Part shown: positions 34,660 to 43,532 of the stretch, in pieces
How positions within the stretch are numbered: position 1 is the first letter of the stretch
Layout: each line of letters starts with the position of its first letter
NCBI GenBank assembly: GCA_963734085.1
Contig: CAVTFT010000014.1
Span: forward strand, 186,001-250,000
DNA length: 64,000 nt
DNA from: CAIWHR01 sp963734085
Lineage (GTDB): Bacteria > Pseudomonadota > Gammaproteobacteria > Burkholderiales > Casimicrobiaceae
Direction: 5' to 3'
Program-made: the position numbers and the translations under genes
The notes under the pieces: generated by a model
What the model saw: the letters and a program-made list of their open reading frames with translations, nothing else
The model's database searches: none
Told to the model about the DNA's origin: nothing

Positions 34660-36644
34660 GCCTCCAGCTCGTTCTTGCTGCGATTGTCGCCTGGCTCGCG
34701 ATCGGCGCCGCCGGCTTGATCCGGCCCCGCGCGATCCGCTTCATCAGCCGAGGGCTGTTTCCGCTCGGCGCTGCGGTCGGTGTGGCGCTCGCCGTCGCGG
34801 CGTGCACGTTGACCGCCGTGTCGCAGTCGAAGGTGCTCCCGCTCGGACTGCCCGATCTGCCGTTCCACGTGCGCCTCGACGCGCTGTCGGCGTTCTTCCT
34901 GGTGCTGCTCGGCGCGACCGCCGCGGCGATCTCCGTCTTCTCCGCCGGCTATTTCCGCTCCGGCGTCGGCACGGCACCCGGTCTGCAGTGCTTTCAGTAC
35001 CACGTGTTCCTGGCGGCGATGGCTCTCGTGCTCGTCGCCGACGACGCTTATCTGTTCATGGTCGCGTGGGAGTCGATGGCGCTCGCTTCGTTCTTCTTGG
35101 TCACGAGCGACCACCGGATTCCGGAAATCCGCCGCGCGGGATTTCTGTACCTGCTGATCGCGCACGTCGGCGCGATCGCGATCCTGCTCTGCTTCGGCGT
35201 GCTGCAGGGCGGCAGCGGCGATTACACGTTCGGCTCGATGCGCTCGCTGATCCTCACGGGCGCGTGGCCCACCGCGGCGTTCGTGCTGGCGCTCGCGGGA
35301 TTCGGCGCCAAGGCGGGCTTGTTGCCGCTGCACGTCTGGCTGCCGGAAGCGCATCCCGCCGCGCCCTCGCCCGTCTCCGCGCTGATGAGCGGCGTGATGC
35401 TGAAGACGGCGATCTACGGCCTGCTGCGGGTCACCTTCGACCTCCTCAATGTCCAGATCTGGTGGTGGGGCGCGGTGGCGCTGGCGCTCGGGCTCGTCAC
35501 GGCGCTCTTCGGCGTCATCTACGCGGCGGCGCAGACCGACATGAAGCGGCTGCTCGCGTATTCGTCGATCGAGAACATCGGCATCATCGTCGCCGGCATC
35601 GGCCTCACGATCCTGTTCAAGGCCTACGGCAAGACGCTGCTCGCCGCGATCGCGCTGACCGCCGTGCTGTACCACACGCTCAATCACGCGGTGTTCAAGA
35701 GCCTGCTCTTCCTCGCGACGGGCTCGGTGCTGCATGCGACGCGCGAGAGGAGCCTCGGCAAGCTGGGCGGACTCATCCATCGCATGCCGTGGGTCGCGTG
35801 GCTCGCGCTCGTCGGCACGCTGGCGATTGCCGGATTGCCGCCGTTGAACGGCTTCGTCTCCGAATGGCTGCTGCTGCAGGCGTTCCTGTTCACGCCGAGC
35901 CTGCCGCAATCGTTCATCAACATGCTGGTGCCGGTTGCCGCCGCCGCGCTGGTGCTCGCCGTGGCACTCGCCGCCTACGTGATGGTCAAGTTCTACGGCG
36001 TGATCTTTCTCGGTCGGCCGCGCGAGCCGAACCTCGCCTATGCGCGCGATGCCGGCACGTTCGAGCGCATCGCGCTGACCGCACTCGCCGCGGGCTGCAT
36101 CGCGCTCGGGCTCTTTCCCGCCAACGTGATTGCGTGGCTCGATCCAATCAACGCCATGCTCGTCAACTCGAGCGCGCTCCACGCCGGCAGCGGCAACTGG
36201 CTGCTGCTCGCGCCCATCAGCGCCGACCGCTCGAGCTACAGCCCGTTGATCGTGCTCGCGGTGATCGTCGGTACGCTCCTGCTGACGATCCAGATCGTTC
36301 ACCGCTACTACCACGGCCGCGTGCGCCGGGCGCCCCCGTGGGATTGCGGTTTCCCGATGCAGACGCCGCGGATGCAGGACACGGCCGAAGGTTTCGGCCA
36401 ACCCGTCCGCCAGGTGTTCGAGCCTTTCTTCCGCATCGAGCGGCACCTCCCGTCACCGTTCGATCACGAGCCGCGCTATTCGCTCAAGGCGAGCGATCCG
36501 CTTTGGCACTGGCTGTACCTGCCGGTAGCACGGGCTGCCGACGTCCTCGCCCGACTCGTCGGCCGGATCCAGCAGGGGCGGATCTCGATCTATCTCACGT
36601 ACAGCTTCGTCACGCTGCTGGCGCTGCTGTATTTCGTCCGATGA
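34656..36644 (+). CDS. hyfB: HyfB-like antiporter subunit of an Ehr-type complex
   Basis: A 662-residue membrane protein of the NuoL/MrpA/HyfB antiporter family, with about 15-16 membrane segments. Conserved ion-channel segments include FMVAWESMALASFFLVTSDH (the membrane glutamate), GFGAKAGLLPLHVWLPEAHP (the channel lysine) and YHTLNHAVFKSLLFLATGSV. The start is GTG 34656, overlapping the metG stop by GTGA. The length matches E. coli HyfB (about 670). It is the first of six genes for a membrane-bound complex related to hydrogenase-4 and Complex I, in which this subunit would move protons or Na+. Confidence 0.92.
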   Translation: MSLQLVLAAIVAWLAIGAAGLIRPRAIRFISRGLFPLGAAVGVALAVAACTLTAVSQSKVLPLGLPDLPFHVRLDALSAFFLVLLGATAAAISVFSAGYFRSGVGTAPGLQCFQYHVFLAAMALVLVADDAYLFMVAWESMALASFFLVTSDHRIPEIRRAGFLYLLIAHVGAIAILLCFGVLQGGSGDYTFGSMRSLILTGAWPTAAFVLALAGFGAKAGLLPLHVWLPEAHPAAPSPVSALMSGVMLKTAIYGLLRVTFDLLNVQIWWWGAVALALGLVTALFGVIYAAAQTDMKRLLAYSSIENIGIIVAGIGLTILFKAYGKTLLAAIALTAVLYHTLNHAVFKSLLFLATGSVLHATRERSLGKLGGLIHRMPWVAWLALVGTLAIAGLPPLNGFVSEWLLLQAFLFTPSLPQSFINMLVPVAAAALVLAVALAAYVMVKFYGVIFLGRPREPNLAYARDAGTFERIALTALAAGCIALGLFPANVIAWLDPINAMLVNSSALHAGSGNWLLLAPISADRSSYSPLIVLAVIVGTLLLTIQIVHRYYHGRVRRAPPWDCGFPMQTPRMQDTAEGFGQPVRQVFEPFFRIERHLPSPFDHEPRYSLKASDPLWHWLYLPVARAADVLARLVGRIQQGRISIYLTYSFVTLLALLYFVR

Positions 36645-36660
36645 GCGCCGCGGGGGCCCG

Positions 36661-37608
36661 ATGACCGTCTCCGGCCTCCTGTCGCAGCTCGTTCAGTTCG
36701 TCGTCGCGCTGCTCCTTGCGCCGCTGCTCGTCGGCTGGGTCAACCAGTGTCGCGCCTGGCTCGCGAACAGGAGCGCACCGTCGTTGCTGCTGCCCTACCG
36801 GACGATCCGCAAGCTGTTCATGAAAGACGCCGTCGTGGCCGAGAACGCATCGCCGCTGTTCCGCTTCACGCCGTACGTCGTGTTCGGGGCGATGTGCTGC
36901 GCGGCGGCCATCGTGCCGTCGCTCGCGACCGACCTGCCCTTCGCGCGCGCGGCCGACACCATCGCCCTCGTGGGACTGTTTGCGCTGGCGCGCGTGTTCA
37001 TTGCGCTCGCGGCGATGGACATCGGCACGTCGTTCGGCTCGCTCGGCGCGCGCCGCGAGATGTTCGTCGGCTTCCTGGCCGAGCCCGCGCTGCTGATGGT
37101 GCTGTTCACGGCGTCGCTGATCTCCGGGTCGACGTCGCTGCCGACGATCGTCGACACGCTCGCGCATCGCGAGCTCGCGATCTTCCCGAGCCTCGCTTTC
37201 GCCGGCGTCGCGTTCACGATGGTGTCGCTCGCCGAAAACGCCCGCATCCCCGTCGACAATCCGGCGACGCACCTCGAGCTCACGATGATCCACGAGGCGA
37301 TGCTGCTTGAATATTCGGCGCGCCATCTGGCGCTGATCGAGTGGGCGTCGGCGTTGAAGCTCTACAACTACTCGTGCATCGGCCTTGCGCTGTTCTTCCC
37401 GTTCGGCATCGCGCCGGGCGGCGACTGGCTCGTGATCCTCGGCGCCGCGCCGGTGCTGATCGGAAAGCTCGCGATCGGCGGATTCGTGCTCGCGCTGATC
37501 GAGACGCTATCGGCGAAGATGCGGATCTTTCGCGCGCCCGAGTTCCTCGGCACCGCGTTCCTGCTCGCGGTGCTGGCGATGCTCGTGAATCTGCTCCTCG
37601 GCAGCTAG
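36661..37608 (+). CDS. hyfC: HyfC-like (NuoH-type) membrane subunit
   Basis: A 315-residue protein of the HycD/HyfC/NuoH family with about eight membrane segments. It links the peripheral arm to the antiporter subunits. The charged quinone/E-channel loop motif is visible as SLAENARIPVDNPATHLELT followed by MIHEAMLLEYSARHLAL, and the N-terminal part has LLPYRTIRKLFMKDAVVAEN. It starts at ATG 36661, 16 bases after hyfB, and is followed by hyfE after 14 bases. Confidence 0.93.
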   Translation: MTVSGLLSQLVQFVVALLLAPLLVGWVNQCRAWLANRSAPSLLLPYRTIRKLFMKDAVVAENASPLFRFTPYVVFGAMCCAAAIVPSLATDLPFARAADTIALVGLFALARVFIALAAMDIGTSFGSLGARREMFVGFLAEPALLMVLFTASLISGSTSLPTIVDTLAHRELAIFPSLAFAGVAFTMVSLAENARIPVDNPATHLELTMIHEAMLLEYSARHLALIEWASALKLYNYSCIGLALFFPFGIAPGGDWLVILGAAPVLIGKLAIGGFVLALIETLSAKMRIFRAPEFLGTAFLLAVLAMLVNLLLGS

Positions 37609-37622
37609 GGCCTGCTAACGCT

Positions 37623-38300
37623 ATGGCGCACCTCCCGCTGTACGCGCAGCTCATCAACCTCTTCGCGGCGGTCCTGCTGCTGCTGTCGTTCGCGATGCTG
37701 GCGCAGCGCCGCGTGCTGTCGCTGATCGACCTCTTCGCGATGCAGGGACTGGCGCTCGCGGCATCGACCGCCGTCGTCGCCTACGGCACCGGGCAGACGC
37801 ATATCTACTGGTCGACGGCGCTTACGCTGCTGCTGAAGGTTGCGCTGCTGCCGTGGATCCTCTACCGACTGATTCGGCGCCTCGACGTGCGCTGGGAGTT
37901 CGAGGGGCTGATCAACATCCCGACGACGATGCTGCTCGGCATCGTGCTCGTCGTCTTCGCGTTCAACCTGGCGCTGCCGATCTCGCAGCTCGCGAACACG
38001 GTCACGCGCTCGACGCTGGGCATCGCGATGGCGAGCGTGATGCTGTCGTTCCTCATGATGATCACGAGACGCAAGGCCATTCCGCAGGTGATCGGCTTCC
38101 TGTCGATGGAAAACGGCCTCTTCTTTGCCGCGACGTCGGCGACCTACGGAATGCCGATGGTGGTCGAGCTCGGGATCGCGCTCGACGTGCTGGTCGGGAT
38201 GCTGATCCTCGGCGTGTTCTTCTTCCAGATCCGCGAGCAGTTCGACAGTCTCGATCTCAAGCACCTCGAGAAGCTCAAAGAGAGCGAGGAGATCGAGTGA
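37623..38300 (+). CDS. hyfE: HyfE-like (NuoK-extended) membrane subunit
   Basis: A 225-residue membrane protein with about seven hydrophobic segments, matching HyfE: LINLFAAVLLLLSFAMLAQR at the start, a central RLDVRWEFEGLINIPTTM and the NuoK-like IGFLSMENGLFFAATSATYG whose glutamate is conserved. The C-terminus is acidic and charged (LKHLEKLKESEEIE). ATG 37623 is the family start. In hydrogenase-4 this subunit takes the place of NuoK in the membrane arm. Confidence 0.92.
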   Translation: MAHLPLYAQLINLFAAVLLLLSFAMLAQRRVLSLIDLFAMQGLALAASTAVVAYGTGQTHIYWSTALTLLLKVALLPWILYRLIRRLDVRWEFEGLINIPTTMLLGIVLVVFAFNLALPISQLANTVTRSTLGIAMASVMLSFLMMITRRKAIPQVIGFLSMENGLFFAATSATYGMPMVVELGIALDVLVGMLILGVFFFQIREQFDSLDLKHLEKLKESEEIE

Positions 38301-38331
38301 CGATTGACACGCGCGCACAAGGTGGCTACCG

Positions 38332-39783
38332 GTGATCGAGATCCTCGCCGTCCTCGGGATCCCGCTCGCCGGTGCCGCTTTGCTGGCGCTCATCGGCCAC
38401 CGCGATGGGGCGCCGAATGTCAACGTCGCGGCGAGCCTCGCTACGTTCATCGCCGCCGGCGCGCTGACCGCGCGCGTGATCGCCAATGGGCCGATGCTCG
38501 TTTTGGACAAGCTGTTCTTCGTCGATCCGTTCAACGTATTCCTCGTCGCGCTGACGGCGTTCGTCGGCTTCACGACGTCGCTGTTCTCGCGCCCGTACAT
38601 GCGGATCGAGCAGCACCACGGCCGGCTCCATGCCGCGCAGCTGCGCCTCTATCACAGCATGTACCAGCTCTTCAATTTCACGATGCTGCTGGCGTTGCTC
38701 ACCAACAACATGGGGATCCTGTGGGTGGCGATGGAGGCCGCAACGCTGACGACGGTGCTGCTGGTGTCGCTGTACCGGACGCCGGCGAGCCTCGAAGCGG
38801 CGTGGAAATACTTCATCCTCTGCGGCGTCGGAATCGCGCAGGCGCTGTTCGGCACCATCCTGCTCTTCTTCGCCGCCGAAAAGCTGCTCGGCGCCGAGGG
38901 CGGCGCGCTCCTGTGGACCGAGTTGAATGCGGTCAAGGCCGGCCTCGAGCCGACGGTGCTTTCGCTCGCATTCGTGTTCATGCTGGTCGGCTACGGCACC
39001 AAGGTCGGCCTGGTGCCGCTGCACAACTGGCTGCCCGACGCCCACGCCGAGGGACCGACGCCGGTGTCGGCCGTGCTGTCCGGCCTGCTGCTGAACGTCG
39101 CGTTGTACGCAGTGGTCCGCTGCAAAGTGCTGGTCGAAGGCTCGCTCCACACGTCGATCGCTAAAGAGCTGATGATGGGCTTCGGCCTGCTGTCGGTCGT
39201 CGTCGCGGCGTTCCTGCTGTCGCGGCAACGCGACATCAAGCGGCTGTTCGCCTACTCGTCGATCGAGCACATGGGGATCATCACGTTCGCATTCGGGATG
39301 GGCGGCCCGATCGCGAACTTCGCGGGCCTGCTGCACATGACCGTGCATTCGCTCACCAAGTCGGCGATCTTTTTCGCCGTGGGCCACGCGGTGCAGAAGA
39401 CCGGGACGCAGATCATGGACGAGATCCGCGGTCTCGTCACGATCAGCCCGATCATCGGGTGGGGGCTCCTCATCGGCGCGCTGGCGATTCTCGGCATGCC
39501 GCCGTTCGGCGTATTCGCGAGCGAGTTCCTGATCCTCACCACGGCGATGCGCGACCAGCCGTGGGCGACGCCCTTTCTGCTCGCGGCGCTGGGGCTCGCC
39601 TTTGCTGCGGTATTCTCGAAAGTGCAGCCGATGGTGTTCGGCGAAACGTCCGGCAAGCGATTGCCCGAGCGCCCGGCGATGATCCCGGTGTTCGTGCACA
39701 TGGCGCTCGTGCTGATGCTCGGCCTGTGGATACCGCCGGCCCTCGCCGACTGGTACCGCCAGGCGGCGCGGCTCATCGGCTAA
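38332..39783 (+). CDS. hyfF: HyfF-like antiporter subunit
   Basis: A 483-residue antiporter-type protein (NuoL/M/N family) with about 14 membrane segments. Key segments are MGILWVAMEAATLTTVLLVS, FMLVGYGTKVGLVPLHNWLP with the channel lysine, and YSSIEHMGIITFAFGMGGPI. With hyfB it gives the complex two antiporter-like subunits, as in HyfB/HyfF of E. coli (HyfD is absent). The start is GTG 38332 with AAGGTGG just upstream. hyfG follows after 11 bases. Confidence 0.92.
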   Translation: MIEILAVLGIPLAGAALLALIGHRDGAPNVNVAASLATFIAAGALTARVIANGPMLVLDKLFFVDPFNVFLVALTAFVGFTTSLFSRPYMRIEQHHGRLHAAQLRLYHSMYQLFNFTMLLALLTNNMGILWVAMEAATLTTVLLVSLYRTPASLEAAWKYFILCGVGIAQALFGTILLFFAAEKLLGAEGGALLWTELNAVKAGLEPTVLSLAFVFMLVGYGTKVGLVPLHNWLPDAHAEGPTPVSAVLSGLLLNVALYAVVRCKVLVEGSLHTSIAKELMMGFGLLSVVVAAFLLSRQRDIKRLFAYSSIEHMGIITFAFGMGGPIANFAGLLHMTVHSLTKSAIFFAVGHAVQKTGTQIMDEIRGLVTISPIIGWGLLIGALAILGMPPFGVFASEFLILTTAMRDQPWATPFLLAALGLAFAAVFSKVQPMVFGETSGKRLPERPAMIPVFVHMALVLMLGLWIPPALADWYRQAARLIG

Positions 39784-39794
39784 GGTCGATTCCC

Positions 39795-41339
39795 GTGAAC
39801 GTTGCTCCCCTCGGTCTCGCTGCGGCGCCGCTGCCGGGCGCCATGCCGGCGCAGCGGGTCCCGACAAGCTCGGGGCAGCTCCTGCCGGCGTGCCGCCTCG
39901 CGTGGGAACAAGGCGGACGGCTCGTCGCATTGTGGGGGAGCGACGAGCGCGATCGCGCGCGCGGCTTCTGCGTGCGGGTCGTCCTGGCGGATCGCGATGG
40001 ACTTACGCTCCTCGAACACACGCTGCCGGAAGGCGACGCGCACTATCCCGACGTCGCGGCGATCTTTCCCGCGGCGAATCGAATGCAGCGCGCGGTGTTC
40101 GACTTGCTGGGTGTCGCCTGCGACGCCGACGATCAGCGGCCGTGGACGTGGATGGCGAGCTGGCCGATCGACCAGTATCCGTTGCGGCGCGATTTTGTAC
40201 CGTCGCCGAAATGGGAGCCGGGGCAGGAGGAATACCCGTTCGTCCGCGTCGACGGCGATGGTGTGCACGAGATACCCGTCGGGCCGGTGCATGCCGGCAT
40301 CATCGAGCCCGGCCACTTCCGCTTCCAGGTCGTCGGCGAAAAGGTGCTGCGGCTCGAGGAGCGGCTGTCCTATGTGCACAAGGCGATCGAAAAGCGGTTC
40401 GAGTCATTCGCGCTCGCCGACGGCTATCGGCTGGCCGGACGCGTGTCCGGCGACAGCACGGTCGCGTATGCATGGGCCTATGCGCAAGCGGCCGAGGCGA
40501 TCGCGGGGGTGACTCCGCCACCGCGCGCCGCGTGGCTGCGCGCGCTGTTGCTCGAGCGGGAACGCCTCGCCAATCACCTGGGCGATCTCGGTTATCTCGG
40601 CAACGACGGCGGCTTCGCGTTCGGGCTCGCGCAATTCTCGCGGCTCAAGGAAGAAACGTTGCGGACGAACGGCGCGGCGTTCGGTCACCGACTGCTGATG
40701 GATTGCATCGTGCCGGGCGGCGTCGACCGGGACTTGGCGCGCGAGCATGCTGCGACGATGCGCGACGAATGCGCACGGCTCGAGCGCGAGGTTGCGATCG
40801 TGCGCGGCATCTACGACGAGCACGCAGGGCTGCAGGATCGCTTCCGCACATGCGGGCGCGTGAGCCCGGAGCTCGCGCGCCAGCTGGGTCTCGCCGGGAT
40901 GGCGGGCCGCGCGAGCGGTCAGGCTTTCGACCTGCGCTGCGACTTTCCCGTGCTCCCCTACGATGCGCTCGCCGTGCGGATGGCAACGCGCACCGACGGC
41001 GACGTCGCGGCACGCGTCGCGGTGCGCTTCGACGAAGTGCTGGAATCGCTCCGTCTCATCCGAACGATCGTCGATGCGCTGCCCGACGGCGAGATCCGCA
41101 TCCCGCTGCCGGAAATTCCGGCGTTGAAGCTCGGACTGGGCTACGTCGAGGGCTGGCGCGGGCCGATTCTCGTCGCACTCGAAAGCGGAGCCCGCGGATC
41201 GATCCGCCGTTGCCATCCGCACGACCCGTCGTGGTCGAACTGGCCGGTGCTCGAGCACGCGGTGATCGGCAACATCGTCCCCGACTTTCCTCTGATCAAC
41301 AAATCATTCAACCTCTCCTACAGCGGGCACGATCTCTGA
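39795..41339 (+). CDS. hyfG: HyfG-like large subunit lacking the Ni-binding cysteines
   Basis: A 514-residue fusion of a NuoC-like N-terminal domain (about residues 30-150) and a NuoD/hydrogenase-large-subunit domain. The start is GTG 39795. Homology to HycE/HyfG is clear in HAGIIEPGHFRFQVVGEKVL followed by RLEERLSYVHKAIEKRFE. In true [NiFe] hydrogenases two CxxC motifs hold the metal centre. Here the first is RVSGDST (residues 216-222) and the second, near the C-terminus, is DPSWSNW (477-483), so all four ligands are missing. The protein cannot bind NiFe in the usual way. This places the complex among energy-converting-hydrogenase-related (Ehr) complexes, whose electron or ion partner is not known. 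Confidence 0.92.
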   Translation: MNVAPLGLAAAPLPGAMPAQRVPTSSGQLLPACRLAWEQGGRLVALWGSDERDRARGFCVRVVLADRDGLTLLEHTLPEGDAHYPDVAAIFPAANRMQRAVFDLLGVACDADDQRPWTWMASWPIDQYPLRRDFVPSPKWEPGQEEYPFVRVDGDGVHEIPVGPVHAGIIEPGHFRFQVVGEKVLRLEERLSYVHKAIEKRFESFALADGYRLAGRVSGDSTVAYAWAYAQAAEAIAGVTPPPRAAWLRALLLERERLANHLGDLGYLGNDGGFAFGLAQFSRLKEETLRTNGAAFGHRLLMDCIVPGGVDRDLAREHAATMRDECARLEREVAIVRGIYDEHAGLQDRFRTCGRVSPELARQLGLAGMAGRASGQAFDLRCDFPVLPYDALAVRMATRTDGDVAARVAVRFDEVLESLRLIRTIVDALPDGEIRIPLPEIPALKLGLGYVEGWRGPILVALESGARGSIRRCHPHDPSWSNWPVLEHAVIGNIVPDFPLINKSFNLSYSGHDL

Positions 41340-41340
41340 A

Positions 41341-41928
41341 ATGTTGTACATCCTGCGCCAGATCGCCAAGACCGGCATCAAGACCGAGCCGCCGCCCGCG
41401 CCCGCCGATGACATGGTGGTCGTTGCCCGGTTGCAGCAGCAGGTGCTGACCACGCTCGGGCGCGCGCTGACGATCCGCCAGGTCGACGCCGGCTCGTGCA
41501 ACGGCTGCGAGCTCGAGATCCATGCGCTCGGCAATCCGTACTACAACATCGAAGGACTCGGAATCAAGTTCGTCGCGAGCCCGCGCCACGCCGACATGCT
41601 GCTCGTCACGGGTCCGGTCACGAAGCACATGGCGATCGCGCTGAAGCGCACGTACGACGCGACCCCGGAGCCGAAGCTCGTTGTCGCCGTGGGTGATTGC
41701 GGCTGCACCGGCGGTATCTTCGGTGAGAGTTACGCCTCTCTCGGAAGGGTCGCCAACGTGATTCCCGTCGACGTCGAGATCCCGGGGTGTCCACCGACAC
41801 CCACCGCGCTGCTCCAGGGAATTCTCGCCGCGATCACGGTTGCCGCGGCGCCGGACGTCGAGCGTCGCGAGCCCGTGGATCGCGGGTCCGACTACGAAAA
41901 CCCTGTGCCGACGGTCGATCCTCAATAG
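41341..41928 (+). CDS. hyfI: HyfI-like (NuoB-type) small subunit
   Basis: A 195-residue iron-sulfur protein of the HycG/HyfI/NuoB family. The [4Fe-4S] ligands are present: C53 and C56 in DAGSCNGCELEI (hydrogenase-type CxxC, not the CC pair of Complex I), C120 in VGDCGCTGGIFG and C150 in IPGCPPTPTALL. The cluster next to the large subunit is therefore kept although the large subunit has lost its Ni site. Only one base separates it from hyfG. No HyfA- or HyfH-like ferredoxin gene follows, so the normal electron entry module is missing here. Confidence 0.92.
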   Translation: MLYILRQIAKTGIKTEPPPAPADDMVVVARLQQQVLTTLGRALTIRQVDAGSCNGCELEIHALGNPYYNIEGLGIKFVASPRHADMLLVTGPVTKHMAIALKRTYDATPEPKLVVAVGDCGCTGGIFGESYASLGRVANVIPVDVEIPGCPPTPTALLQGILAAITVAAAPDVERREPVDRGSDYENPVPTVDPQ

Positions 41929-42272
41929 GCACAGTGCGACGCGGATCCCTCGATGCAGCCACAAACGCATTGACCCATCCGCGCACTCAGCGGGGCCGTG
42001 CCGTAAGGCGCGGAACAGGTCGATGATCGGACCTTACCGCGAAGCCCGCAACGTCACGAATTCTTCATTTGCTATTGTCTACGACAACGATGTAGCATAC
42101 TGAAGGAGTGCTCCGATCATCGGAGCGTTCGCTGGGGCCGTACCACGGCTCGACAATCTCAGCTATGCGTCCGCGGGACCGCGCTGTCGGAACGATGCGG
42201 AAACATCGACCGTGCTTAGATCGTGCTGCCGCTCGCTCCGAGGCCATCGTGACCACTTCGTGAGGAGGCGAC
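41929..42272. promoter_or_regulatory. Intergenic region with promoter-like boxes and two palindromes
   Basis: These 344 bases separate hyfI from a small membrane-protein gene. An AT-richer patch holds TTGCTA (42069-42074) and TAGCAT (42093-42098) with an 18-base spacer, a possible promoter. Between them is the palindrome TTGTC-TAC-GACAA (42075-42087). Downstream lies a perfect 17-base palindrome, GCTCCGAT-C-ATCGGAGC (42110-42126). Their position over and just after the promoter suggests operators for an unknown regulator. No gene is seen. Confidence 0.5.
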
Positions 42273-42578
42273 ATGAATCTGATACCACTTATCATTGAGC
42301 TCATCAGCGGCGCCGTCGGTGGCAACATCGCGGGGGGCCTGCTCAAGCAATACAGTCTCGGAACACTCGGCAACTCGATTGCCGGGATCGTCGGCGGGGG
42401 GCTCGGCGGGCAGTTGCTCGGCATGTTGGTTCCGGCGCTGAGCGGCGCGGCGGCAAGCGGCGGACTCGACATTGGCGCCGTAGTCGGCCAGATCGCGGGC
42501 GGCGGCGTCGGCGGAGCGATTGTCATGGTGATCGTGGGTCTGATCAAACAGATGATGGGCGGTGCTCAGGCCAGATAG
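42273..42578 (+). CDS. Small glycine-rich membrane protein
   Basis: A 101-residue protein made almost entirely of hydrophobic and glycine residues (GAVGGNIAGGLL, IVGGGLGGQLLGML, VVGQIAGGGVGGAIVMVIV), with two or three possible membrane segments and glycine-zipper spacing. A strong GAGGAGG lies four bases before ATG 42273, which supports real translation. It is followed 118 bases later by a BON-LysM protein on the same strand. I cannot name a family or function; a stress-induced membrane or envelope protein is a guess. Confidence 0.72.
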   Translation: MNLIPLIIELISGAVGGNIAGGLLKQYSLGTLGNSIAGIVGGGLGGQLLGMLVPALSGAAASGGLDIGAVVGQIAGGGVGGAIVMVIVGLIKQMMGGAQAR

Positions 42579-42696
42579 CATCGCTTGGCCGCTTATCCGG
42601 ATCGCGCCCTCCCGGCGGCGGTGTAGTAGTTTCGTCGCGCTCACGCGCCGCCGCGAGTGCGCAACCGGTCCAACGTTGAGACAACGAGGCAGAACC

Positions 42697-43194
42697 ATGG
42701 GATTGCTCAGTTTCATCAAGGAAGCAGGCGAAAAGCTGTTCGGCAAGGGTGCAGCGCAGGCGGCGATGGTCGCGGCACAGGCCGACCCGTCGTCCGAGGC
42801 CAAAACGAAGGCCGCCAACGATGCGGCAGCGGACGCCATCCTCGCGTACATCGAAGCGCAGGGCCTCAAAGCGACCGCACTCACCGTAACCTTCGATGGC
42901 GCTACCGCGACGGTGTATGGCGTTGCCGATAACCAGGCGACCAAGGAGAAGATCGTGCTCTGTTGCGGCAACGTACAGGGCGTCGAGGCGGTCAACGATA
43001 TGATGACGGTCGATCAGAGCGCGCCGGAGGCGCAGTACTACACGGTCGTCAAGGGCGACAACCTGTCGAAGATCTCCAAGCAGTTCTACGGAGACCCGAA
43101 CAGGTACACGCAAATTTTCGAAGCGAACAAGCCGATGCTGAAAAGCCCCGATCTGATCTATCCGGGTCAGGTGCTGCGGATTCCGCCGCAGTAA
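42697..43194 (+). CDS. kbp: BON-LysM protein (Kbp/YgaU-like)
   Basis: A 165-residue protein with an N-terminal BON domain (about residues 45-100, LTVTFDGATATVYGVADNQA) and a C-terminal LysM domain (about residues 113-162, YYTVVKGDNLSKISKQFYGD ending YPGQVLRIPPQ). This is the architecture of E. coli Kbp/YgaU (149 residues), a cytoplasmic K+-binding protein. As in Kbp there is no signal peptide: the start is MGLLSFIKEAGEKLFGKG. By analogy it would bind K+ in the cytoplasm under osmotic stress rather than peptidoglycan. Confidence 0.88.
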   Translation: MGLLSFIKEAGEKLFGKGAAQAAMVAAQADPSSEAKTKAANDAAADAILAYIEAQGLKATALTVTFDGATATVYGVADNQATKEKIVLCCGNVQGVEAVNDMMTVDQSAPEAQYYTVVKGDNLSKISKQFYGDPNRYTQIFEANKPMLKSPDLIYPGQVLRIPPQ

Positions 43195-43532
43195 CGTCGT
43201 CGACGGCCATCACCGTTCACCTGCGGTCGGTCGCAGCGAAGCAAAGGTCTCGCTCGCCGGGCATTTCTTGATACTGCGAGCGTGCCCGTTGCGTAGTTTG
43301 TAATCGGCGACGCCCCGGCCGACCCGCTGGCTGACGGCCGGCGACCACGCAATCTGCGCGCGGGCGTGCCGAATCCGAGCTCGGGTTGACCGCAGCGCGC
43401 AATCCCGAAATACTCCGGCCCGCGCCGTCGAAAATCCGTCGCGGTGGGCGATAGACGCAAAACGCGTGAGCCGCCGCCGCGCTCAACCCGCCGAGCACGC
43501 AGCTCGGATACGCCTCCGGAGACCTCCGCCTC
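43195..43532. other. Intergenic region, nothing recognised
   Basis: These 338 bases between the BON-LysM gene and the S10 peptidase gene are GC-rich and contain no open frame with a recognisable product, no clear promoter hexamers and no strong terminator hairpin. Confidence 0.5.

Noticed and set aside
31389..36644. A very long plus-strand open frame running from within apbC to the end of hyfB
   Set aside because: Only its last part (from 34656) encodes a recognisable protein, HyfB. The rest is antisense to apbC or out of frame within metG and has the arginine-rich composition of non-coding GC-rich frames.
39795..41928. Active [NiFe] hydrogenase-4
   Set aside because: All four nickel-binding cysteines are missing from the large subunit, and no ferredoxin or maturation genes are present.
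42697..43194. Secreted peptidoglycan-binding LysM protein
   Set aside because: There is no signal peptide, and the BON plus LysM order matches cytoplasmic Kbp/YgaU.
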